Source of the DNA: Candidatus Hecatellales archaeon
GTDB lineage: Archaea > Thermoproteota > Bathyarchaeia > Hecatellales > Hecatellaceae
Length of the DNA: 5,165 nucleotides
NCBI GenBank assembly: GCA_003662515.1
Contig: QMYF01000057.1
Location: 1 to 5,165 of the forward strand
Direction: 5' to 3'
Numbering within the stretch: position 1 is the stretch's first letter; the number at the start of each line of letters is the position of its first letter. A model generated the notes under the pieces. The model ran no database searches. It saw nothing but the letters and a program-made list of their open reading frames with translations, and was not told the DNA's origin. Shown here one piece after another: positions 1 to 5,160 of the stretch. The position numbers and the translations under genes were made by a program.

Positions 1-1125
1 ATTCCCTTCCGCAAGGAGAAGGGAATGCTCCGCCATAAAGGGTTTAAGAGCCTTCAGGAGCTTTCCAGCTTTCTGGCTTCCTTCACCCCTTCAGACGCCT
101 ACTATTCTTCCGCCTACTATGAGAATCCAAGCTTTGAGGATATGGCTGGGAAAGGCTGGCTTGGGGCAGACCTAATATTTGACATCGACAGCGACCATCT
201 CCCAACACCCTGCAAAAACGTTCACGACAAATGGAAATGTTTAAGCTGCGGCTTTGAAGGCGTCGGAATAGAGCCTGAAAGCTGTCCCCGATGCGGCGGC
301 AAGAAAATAGAGGCGGAAAAATGGGTTTGCAACCTGTGTTTGGAGGCTGCTAAAAGAGAAACCCTGAAGCTTTTATCGTTTTTAGAGGAAGATTTCGGCT
401 TCCCACCCAGCCGGATAGAAGTAGTGTTTTCAGGCCACCGTGGATACCATCTCCATGTTTCGGACAGCCGCGTCTTAAAGTTGGGCTCGGAGGAGCGGAA
501 AGAGATAGTCGACTATGTTTCGGCTTCAGGCTTAAACATTTCCATTCTTCTACCTGAACTCGGAAAGGTGGAGTTTTTCCAGGTCGATTTCACCGCTGAA
601 GGATGGAGGGGAAGGCTGGTAAAGGCAGCTTACAGCCTCCTCCACAAGCGGAAGGAAGAATTGGAGGAGCTCGGCGTGCCGGAAAGACTTATAAAAACCA
701 TTGAGGAGCAAAGGGAGAACCTTTTGCGTGAGCTGGATGAGGGAAGGCTTCCGAAGGCTTCTCGAAAGTTTTGGGAGAACCTCTTCCGGGAGGCCGTGAA
801 GCTTGAGGCAGCAGCCGTAGATACCGTGGTCACCACAGACACGCACAGGCTTATAAGGCTGCCTGGAAGCCTCCACGGGAAAACGGGCTTGAAGGTTGTT
901 AAGGTCAGCCATGAAAGGCTTCCAGACTTTGACCCCTTCACCGACGCGGTGGCTTTCCCGGAAGAGGAGAAAATAAAAGTGTTTATTGTGAAATCTAAAC
1001 CTGTTAGGTTTAAAGGTGTGGAATACAGGTTTAAGGCTGGAGAGCTAGTGGAGGTCCCCCTGCCTCCAGCCCTTTTCCTGCTCGGGTTGAAGGTAGCCCG
1101 TCTCCCCAAGCAGGCTGGAGGATAA
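1..1125 (+). CDS. priS: DNA primase small (catalytic) subunit PriS, 5'-truncated by window edge
   Basis: Catalytic subunit of the archaeal/eukaryotic-type primase, which makes primers with PriL at the replication fork. The frame is open from base 1. The Met at 25 is internal: the IPFRKEKGMLRHKGF stretch matches the region after the N-terminal part of PriS, so roughly the first 40-60 residues lie outside. Counting from that Met, I see the catalytic acidic motif FDIDSD (D53, D55), the nucleotide-binding SGHRGYHLH (136-144), and VTTDTHRLIRLPGSLHGKTG (269-288), with the third catalytic Asp probably D272 and the conserved His H284. Zinc ligands of the usual knuckle are probably C63, H67, C102 and C105. 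An extra CxxC pair (C72/C75, C87/C90) sits inside it. The gene ends with TAA four bases before gins51, and its last codons carry that gene's ribosome site. Family assignment is firm; the exact zinc ligand pairing is inferred. Confidence 0.96.
   Translation: MPFRKEKGMLRHKGFKSLQELSSFLASFTPSDAYYSSAYYENPSFEDMAGKGWLGADLIFDIDSDHLPTPCKNVHDKWKCLSCGFEGVGIEPESCPRCGGKKIEAEKWVCNLCLEAAKRETLKLLSFLEEDFGFPPSRIEVVFSGHRGYHLHVSDSRVLKLGSEERKEIVDYVSASGLNISILLPELGKVEFFQVDFTAEGWRGRLVKAAYSLLHKRKEELEELGVPERLIKTIEEQRENLLRELDEGRLPKASRKFWENLFREAVKLEAAAVDTVVTTDTHRLIRLPGSLHGKTGLKVVKVSHERLPDFDPFTDAVAFPEEEKIKVFIVKSKPVRFKGVEYRFKAGELVEVPLPPALFLLGLKVARLPKQAGG
1117..1122 (+). promoter_or_regulatory. Shine-Dalgarno site for gins51
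   Basis: GGAGGA lies 7 nt before the TTG at 1130 and overlaps the last codons and stop of priS. It supports the TTG start, since no ATG or GTG lies in frame near it. Confidence 0.8.
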
Positions 1126-1129
1126 AATC

Positions 1130-1657
1130 TTGTTCGACGAGCTTTATGAGGCCTGGCTTCAGGAGAACGAGAATCCTGAGCTTCAAAAATTGAGGGATGA
1201 CTTCTACCGTAGGCTCTCCAGCTACCTTAAAAGCTTAGAGGCAGGGGAAGCAGATGAAAAGTCGCTTAAGGGGAGACTGAAGGCTCGGGAATTAGAATGG
1301 GCTAAAAAACTTGCCTTAGACCTTTTAAAGTTAAGGTTCGAGAAGATTCTCCGTTTTTCGCTGGGGGAATCCTCTAAGGCTTTAAACGCCACCCAGGAAG
1401 AATTCTCCTTTTACAACCGTTTAAAGGAGGCCTCTAAGGCTGCTGAAGAATTCTTTGAGGAGGTTATTTCAGGCAGGCTTGGAGAGCCGGAGGAGAAGCT
1501 TGTTTTAGTTAGGTTTCTTAAGGATGCTCCCGCCCTCGTGGATTCAAACCTTAAGAGTTATGGGCCCTTTAAGGCGGAGGATGTAGCCTATCTTCCAAGG
1601 GAGCTAGCGGAAGGTTTAATTAGGCATAACATTGCTAAAAGGGTGAAGGCGCAATGA
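1130..1657 (+). CDS. gins51: GINS complex subunit Gins51 (Gins15)
   Basis: Subunit of the archaeal GINS complex, which joins MCM and a Cdc45/GAN-type RecJ protein in the replicative helicase. The 175-residue protein has the A-then-B order of the Gins51 (Sld5/Psf1-like) class. The A domain (about 1-112) is charged and helical, including LLKLRFEKILRFSL at 65-78. A short linker leads to a C-terminal beta-rich B domain (about 122-175) with the family block VRFLKDAPALV...LKSYGPFKAEDVAYLP. The start is TTG, chosen for its GGAGG site and because the MFDELYEAW N-terminus fits the family. It lies 4 nt after priS, a pairing seen in many archaea, which reflects contact between GINS and primase at the fork. 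Its stop overlaps the rpl44e start (ATGA). Class assignment is by domain order and motif recall. Confidence 0.9.
   Translation: MFDELYEAWLQENENPELQKLRDDFYRRLSSYLKSLEAGEADEKSLKGRLKARELEWAKKLALDLLKLRFEKILRFSLGESSKALNATQEEFSFYNRLKEASKAAEEFFEEVISGRLGEPEEKLVLVRFLKDAPALVDSNLKSYGPFKAEDVAYLPRELAEGLIRHNIAKRVKAQ
1642..1646 (+). promoter_or_regulatory. Shine-Dalgarno site for rpl44e
   Basis: GGTGA, complementary to an archaeal 16S tail, sits 7 nt before the ATG at 1654, inside the 3' end of gins51. It is weaker than the other sites in the cluster; with the ATGA overlap it suggests that rpl44e relies on translational coupling. Confidence 0.55.
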
Positions 1658-1929
1658 AGTTTCCAAGGACCCTAAACACTTACTGTCCCAGATGTAAAAC
1701 GCATACCCCCCACACGGTTTCCCTCTACAAGAAGGGTAGAGAGAGGAGTTTGGCGGCTGGAGCCCGCAGACACGAATGGGAAAAGCATGGGTATGGTGGA
1801 CAGAAGTATCCTGAGCTGAAGCGTCCGGCTAAAACCACGAAGAAGGCTACCATGAAGCTTACCTGCAAAAAGTGTGGATACACTTCCCTGCGGGAAGGTA
1901 TTAGGCTTAAGAAGGCTGAGCTGAAGTGA
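1654..1929 (+). CDS. rpl44e: 50S ribosomal protein L44e (eL42)
   Basis: Small basic zinc-binding protein of the large ribosomal subunit, which lies near the E site in archaeal and eukaryotic ribosomes. The 91-residue protein is of family length. It opens with the signature MKFPRTLNTYCPRCKTHTPH and has a two-part zinc site: C11/C14 near the N-terminus and C71/C74 (CKKCGY) near the C-terminus. The basic middle (YKKGRERSLAAGARRHEWEK) is typical of the family, and an RLKKAELK tail closes it. Its ATG overlaps the gins51 stop by 4 nt, so reinitiation by the same ribosome is likely. rps27e follows after 16 nt, which contain that gene's ribosome site. Confidence 0.97.
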   Translation: MKFPRTLNTYCPRCKTHTPHTVSLYKKGRERSLAAGARRHEWEKHGYGGQKYPELKRPAKTTKKATMKLTCKKCGYTSLREGIRLKKAELK

Positions 1930-1930
1930 A

Positions 1931-1940
1931 GGAGGGAGGG
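1931..1940 (+). promoter_or_regulatory. Shine-Dalgarno site for rps27e (tandem GGAGGGAGGG)
   Basis: GGAGGGAGGG fills most of the 16-nt gap between rpl44e and rps27e and ends 5 nt before the TTG at 1946. The first GGAGG core stands 10 nt away and the second GGAGG-like core 5 nt away. This strong site supports the TTG start and may compensate for the weak start codon. Confidence 0.8.
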
Positions 1941-1945
1941 AAGCC

Positions 1946-2143
1946 TTGCCGAAGCTTAAGGAGATTATCCCTAAGCCTCGAAGCATGTTTATAAGGGTTA
2001 GATGTCCAGACTGCGGAAACGAGCAGATAATTTTCGACAGGGCAACTCGAACGGTCACCTGCAACCTTTGCGGAGCCATTATTGGGGAGAGCACTGGAGG
2101 AAAAATTCTTTTAAGAGGGGAAATAGTGGAGAGGCTGGGCTGA
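1946..2143 (+). CDS. rps27e: 30S ribosomal protein S27e (eS27)
   Basis: Zinc-ribbon protein of the small ribosomal subunit, shared by archaea and eukaryotes. The 65-residue length is normal. Visible signatures are IPKPRSMFIRVRCPDCGNEQIIFDRA and a second CxxC: C20/C23 and C39/C42 (C-x2-C-x15-C-x2-C). The TTG start is preferred over the in-frame ATG at residue 14 because residues 1-13 (MPKLKEIIPKPRS) belong to the conserved family N-terminus and a strong ribosome site precedes the TTG. The TGA stop shares one base with the ATG of aif2A (TGATG), which favours coupled translation of the two initiation-linked products. Confidence 0.96.
   Translation: MPKLKEIIPKPRSMFIRVRCPDCGNEQIIFDRATRTVTCNLCGAIIGESTGGKILLRGEIVERLG
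2128..2134 (+). promoter_or_regulatory. Shine-Dalgarno site for aif2A
   Basis: GGAGAGG within the last codons of rps27e stands 8 nt before the ATG at 2143. It helps choose this start over the long open stretch that continues upstream in the same frame through rps27e. Confidence 0.7.
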
Positions 2144-2943
2144 TGGATCCCAGCGGCGAGGAAGAGTTTCCTGAGCCTGGAGAACTTGTGATTGCTACGG
2201 TTGAGGAGGTTAGGGATTACGGTGCCTATTTAAGCTTGGACGAGTATGGCGGGCTTCGAAGCTTTCTTCACATTTCTGAGGTTTCTACAAGCTGGGTTAG
2301 AAATATTCGGGACTATGTTAGGCCTGGACAGAAGGTTGTCGCCAAGGTTTTGAGGGTTGACCCTCAAAGGATGCATGTTGACCTTTCCCTGCGAAGAGTT
2401 AGCGGGAAAGAGCGTCAAGAAAAGCTGATGGAGTGGAAGAAGCGGAAGCGGGCTGAAACCCTCCTAGAAAATATTGGGGCTAAGCTGGGGGTTGAAGACC
2501 CTAAAGCCTTCGCTTTGGAATATGTTGCTAAGCTTGAGGAGAAGTTTCCCAGCGCCTATGCAGCCCTAGAGGAATTCGCTGAGAAGGGAGAGCAGGTTGG
2601 AGAGAAGCTTAAGTTTCCCCCGGAGGTTTCTAAGGCTATAGCTGAAATAGCCAAGCAGAAAATCAAGCTTCCCACAGTTAAAATTAAAGGCGTATTCCAT
2701 TTGACATGCCCCGGGCCTAGAGGCATAGAAGCCATTAAGGATTCCCTCCTAAACTGCAAGGCTTCTAAAAGGCTGAAAGGTGTGAAGCTGGAAATGTATA
2801 CTGCTGGAGCGCCAAAATACATGGTGGAAATTACGGCTAAAAACTGGAAGGAGGCGGAGAAGGCTTTAAAGGAGCTTGTAGACTGCGTTTTAAAGCGGAT
2901 TACCAGGCATGGCGGTGAGGGAAGCTTCGAGAGGAAGGAGTAG
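2143..2943 (+). CDS. aif2A: Translation initiation factor aIF2 subunit alpha
   Basis: Alpha subunit of the heterotrimeric initiator-tRNA carrier aIF2. The protein has 266 residues, the usual archaeal length. Domains: an N-terminal S1/OB fold (about 13-86; GELVIATVEEVRDYGAYL, then VHVDLSLRRVS), a helical middle domain (about 88-170) and a C-terminal alpha/beta domain (about 175-262) that contacts the gamma subunit, containing LTCPGPRGIEAIKDSL. The loop SEVSTSWVRNI aligns with eukaryotic SELSRRRIRSI, so Ser48 sits where eukaryotic eIF2-alpha is phosphorylated (Ser51), but the following Arg triplet is not kept. The start is the ATG at 2143: 47 more in-frame codons upstream overlap rps27e and do not resemble the family. 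nop10 follows after 6 nt, the usual archaeal order. Confidence 0.96.
   Translation: MDPSGEEEFPEPGELVIATVEEVRDYGAYLSLDEYGGLRSFLHISEVSTSWVRNIRDYVRPGQKVVAKVLRVDPQRMHVDLSLRRVSGKERQEKLMEWKKRKRAETLLENIGAKLGVEDPKAFALEYVAKLEEKFPSAYAALEEFAEKGEQVGEKLKFPPEVSKAIAEIAKQKIKLPTVKIKGVFHLTCPGPRGIEAIKDSLLNCKASKRLKGVKLEMYTAGAPKYMVEITAKNWKEAEKALKELVDCVLKRITRHGGEGSFERKE
2931..2940 (+). promoter_or_regulatory. Shine-Dalgarno site for nop10
   Basis: GAGGAAGGAG, in the last codons of aif2A, ends 9 nt before the ATG at 2950. It supports translation of this very short gene from its own site. Confidence 0.65.
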
Positions 2944-2949
2944 CTGGCG

Positions 2950-3120
2950 ATGGGCCTGCTTAAACGCTGCATCCGCTGCGGCGAATACACTTTAAGCCAG
3001 ACGGTTTGCCCGCGCTGCGGAGGGGAGCTTCGGAACCCTGCTCCGCCGAAATTTTCCCTTGAAGACCGCTACGGGAAATATAGGAGGGCTTTAAGAGAGC
3101 TGGCGATGGAGCAGAGTTAA
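2950..3120 (+). CDS. nop10: H/ACA ribonucleoprotein protein Nop10
   Basis: Nop10 is a small scaffold of the H/ACA snoRNP. It binds Cbf5 and, with L7Ae and Gar1, helps pseudouridylate rRNA. The gene encodes 56 residues. Translation gives an N-terminal zinc ribbon with C7/C10 and C20/C23 (KRCIRCGEYTL, then CPRCGG), a linker NPAPPKFSLEDRYGKYR with the conserved proline-rich and D-x-Y-x-x-Y-R elements, and a short C-terminal helix. Length, motif order and position right after aif2A all agree with the family. It is the last gene of the plus-strand cluster here. A PAC2-type gene often follows in other archaea, but none is present. Its TAA overlaps the stop of the converging minus-strand gene within TTAA. 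Confidence 0.96.
   Translation: MGLLKRCIRCGEYTLSQTVCPRCGGELRNPAPPKFSLEDRYGKYRRALRELAMEQS
3117..3120. other. Interlocked convergent stop codons (TTAA)
   Basis: The palindrome TTAA supplies both TAA stops: nop10 uses 3118-3120 on the plus strand and the STT3-like gene uses 3117-3119 on the minus strand. There is no intergenic space, and I see no U-rich terminator at the junction, so each transcript probably runs antisense into the other gene. Confidence 0.9.
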
Positions 3121-5144
3121 CCCTCAACTTTCAATATAATAATCTGAGTTATAAGTTCTGCCTCCTTCAACTTCTCATGGGAAGGAGAAACGTAAACTAT
3201 TTGGAAATGTTTAAAGTTCTCCTCGGTTATCAAGCCTATGGCATAGAATATTGCTTTTCCGAGAAGGGTTTCAGCGTCGGGGAAGCCGTCTCCATTCTTA
3301 TCCACAGAGTTCAAAGTGATTTCAGGCTTAATTTCGTGGGCTGCCCTAGCCATCCAAATCCAGCTTCCCTCGTCTCCAAAGCCTGCGGGCAGGTGGATTC
3401 CAGCTATCTGTGGATGTTTAACAGTGGCTATAGAAACTAGCAGGTAACGACAGCCTAACTCTTCTTTGAGAATTCTGGCTGCCTCCTCCTCGCTGGAGAG
3501 CAGAGCGAGGGATAGCAGGGCGGCTTTTTCAGGCTTAAGGAGGGAGGCGTCGGTTAAGGTTGCCTTTCCGGCTAGGGCTTCCAGCCAGTAGCCGTGGGTC
3601 CACCAGGCAGCTACAGGCTCTCCGGGAGGCAGGTTTTCCTTCAGCCATTGGAGGGCGTCCAGCCAGTCTTCAGCCTGCTCTCCGGTGGGCAGGCTTGAGG
3701 ATACAATGGGCGGAGGGTTGGAGGCATAGGTTACGGTGTTGGAGAGGGTGGAGGCTATTAGAAGGATGAGGATGGCTGGCAGCAGGAAGGCTACCTTTGA
3801 TACGGGTGTCCTACGCAGGGATTTCCCTCTCCCTGAGAGGATTCTCCCTGAAGCTTTGAAGAGTTCTGAGAGGAGGAGGGCGGCTAGGAGGCTTACCGGG
3901 ATGGAGGCTAGGATTTCCATGTGGATGAGGCTGGAGGCTGCGTAAAGTGAGGTTAAAAGGAATAGGGTGAAGTAGACGGCTGGAAGCTCGGCTTTCCTCA
4001 GGGAGAGCAGGCAGCCGGCTATCGCGAAGAAGATTAGGCTTCCAAAGGAGAGGAAGAGGGAAGCCCATGTTCCCTGCCTGAAGGCGAGGACCGATTCGCC
4101 TAGGATTCCAGTTAAGGTTTCTGTTCTAAAGGCTGGATTTAAGGCGGCCCAAACCTCCTCCGCCTGAATGCTGGTTATTCCTGCGAGGTGGGAGGCAAAA
4201 CCAACGGCAGCCGTCAAAGCCACGCTTAAAGCTAAGGCTTTCCTAAGGGGGAGCTTCAGGGTTAAAGTGGGATAGGTGAGAGCCAAAATTATTCCGAGCA
4301 GGACTGGAAGGCCGCCTGCTGAGAGAATAACGGTTGCTCCGGGCTTTGGGAAGCATAGAGCCGTCAGGACGCCTATAAGCACGGTTATCAGGTAGGCTGA
4401 GGAAAGCTTTCCAGGGTCTCCCTTCTTAAGGGTGAAGGCTACTAGGAGGAAGGCTGCCATAAGCAAGCCGGCGTAGTAGCAGGCTTCCCAGGAGAGGTTT
4501 AGGTAGGCAAAGGCTAGGCCGGAGGCAACAGCGAAGGCGAGGTTTCTCCTCCAAGTTTCAGCCTTCGAGGCTTTAACTATCAGCAGGGAGAGGAGGGCTA
4601 ACGTGAACATTCCTACGGTTGAAGGGTCAAGCTGTCCTGCTAGGCTTCTCACCGCGTAGACGGGTGTGAAGGCTAGGAGAAGGCTTGCTAGCAGGCCTGC
4701 CCTACGCCCAGCCAGCTCCACTCCGAGGAAGTAAACGGTTAAGCAGGTTAAGGTTGCCATTACCGGCGGGAGGAGGAAGGAGGCTGTTTCCAAGGTTAAG
4801 CCTAGGGGTTGGAAGAGTTGGGTGAAGGCCGCCACGGTTAGGGGGACGCCTAGAAAGGTGGTGGCCGCCACGTCTCTGCCTTCAGGATACCATGAAAGCT
4901 TGTCTATCCAGCCTTGGGGCTGAAAAATCCAGGAGTAACCCTGCTCCACCATGTGTTTAGCCACGTAGTAGTGCCAGTAGGATTCGAGACCTGAAAGGTA
5001 GATTCCCCATTTTGCTGGGAGAATTCTAAGAAGGAAGGCTGCGGTGAGGGTGGCTGTTAGAAGGCTGAAGGTGAAAATGTTGCTGGAAACGGTTTCGGAA
5101 AGCTTTTCTAGGAAGGTTTCCCAAAGGTTTCTGGTTTCTGCCAT
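3117..5144 (-). CDS. STT3/AglB-family oligosaccharyltransferase-like membrane protein with degenerate active-site motifs
   Basis: STT3/AglB proteins move a lipid-linked glycan onto Asn of secreted proteins. This 675-residue protein has the family layout: a membrane part of about 13 helices (about 25-470) and an outward globular C-terminal domain (about 475-675). Landmarks are kept: GLESYWHYY (52-60), SWYPEGRD (84-91), RSLAGQLD (166-173), AAWWTHGYW (512-520) and GDEGSWIWMARAA (590-602). The active-site positions differ from canonical ones: E54 for Asp, S175 for the second acid of DxD/E, A354 for the Glu of SVAE (ungapped alignment of SVLAFRQGTW), H408 for the substrate Arg, T516-H517 for D-Y of WWDYG, and S594 for Lys of the DK motif. 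A DKNGDGFPD loop (615-623) looks like a calcium site. The frame is intact, so this is not decay. I infer a paralogue that has lost or changed catalysis; membership of the family is sure, activity is not. The ATG at 5142-5144 has AGGTGG 10 nt upstream. Confidence 0.88.
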   Translation of the reverse strand: MAETRNLWETFLEKLSETVSSNIFTFSLLTATLTAAFLLRILPAKWGIYLSGLESYWHYYVAKHMVEQGYSWIFQPQGWIDKLSWYPEGRDVAATTFLGVPLTVAAFTQLFQPLGLTLETASFLLPPVMATLTCLTVYFLGVELAGRRAGLLASLLLAFTPVYAVRSLAGQLDPSTVGMFTLALLSLLIVKASKAETWRRNLAFAVASGLAFAYLNLSWEACYYAGLLMAAFLLVAFTLKKGDPGKLSSAYLITVLIGVLTALCFPKPGATVILSAGGLPVLLGIILALTYPTLTLKLPLRKALALSVALTAAVGFASHLAGITSIQAEEVWAALNPAFRTETLTGILGESVLAFRQGTWASLFLSFGSLIFFAIAGCLLSLRKAELPAVYFTLFLLTSLYAASSLIHMEILASIPVSLLAALLLSELFKASGRILSGRGKSLRRTPVSKVAFLLPAILILLIASTLSNTVTYASNPPPIVSSSLPTGEQAEDWLDALQWLKENLPPGEPVAAWWTHGYWLEALAGKATLTDASLLKPEKAALLSLALLSSEEEAARILKEELGCRYLLVSIATVKHPQIAGIHLPAGFGDEGSWIWMARAAHEIKPEITLNSVDKNGDGFPDAETLLGKAIFYAIGLITEENFKHFQIVYVSPSHEKLKEAELITQIIILKVEG
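3267..3302 (-). other. Predicted calcium-binding loop in the STT3-like protein
   Basis: Residues 615-626 read DKNGDGFPDAET, a D-x-N-x-D-G-x-x-D-x-x-T pattern like the calcium loops of dockerin, thrombospondin type 3 and EF-hand proteins. It falls in the globular domain expected outside the membrane, where calcium is available. Metal binding is inferred from the pattern alone. Confidence 0.55.
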
Positions 5145-5154
5145 TCTGGCGAGG

Positions 5155-5160
5155 CCACCT
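5155..5160 (-). promoter_or_regulatory. Possible Shine-Dalgarno site for the STT3-like gene
   Basis: On the minus strand AGGTGG stands 10 nt before the ATG. It matches part of the archaeal GGAGGTGA consensus. Only 21 bases upstream of the start are visible, so no promoter can be judged. Confidence 0.5.

Noticed and set aside
550..1109. Long minus-strand open frames opposite priS
   Set aside because: They are antisense to conserved PriS motifs and show low-complexity Ser/Leu/Pro composition with no recognisable family.
1371..1441. Direct repeat CCTCTAAGGCT, two copies 60 bp apart in gins51
   Set aside because: Both copies code for Ser-Lys-Ala in the same frame within helices; Lys-Ala codon preference (AAG-GCT) explains this.
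2002..2142. In-frame extension of aIF2-alpha upstream through rps27e
   Set aside because: The 47 codons overlap a clear S27e gene, do not resemble the aIF2-alpha family, and a good ribosome site precedes the ATG at 2143.
1672..2990. Minus-strand open frames opposite the ribosomal protein genes, aif2A and nop10
   Set aside because: They lie antisense to well-conserved genes and have no recognisable motifs.
3125..3150. AT-rich patch resembling a TATA box
   Set aside because: It encodes the Ile-rich C-terminus of the STT3-like protein and no gene begins downstream on either strand at a suitable distance.
3826..3840. CCTCTC-CCT-GAGAGG inverted repeat
   Set aside because: A 6-bp stem in the middle of the STT3-like coding region with no U-tract; it is too short to call a terminator or regulatory site.
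3177..4068. Open frames on either strand overlapping the STT3-like gene
   Set aside because: They overlap the large membrane protein in other frames, have Arg/Gly-rich or Pro-rich shadow composition, and lack credible ribosome sites.
3117..5144. Purine-rich plus strand opposite the STT3-like gene, hinting at transfer or another coding strand
   Set aside because: A membrane protein rich in Leu, Phe, Ser and Pro uses pyrimidine-rich codons, so its template strand is purine-rich without further cause.
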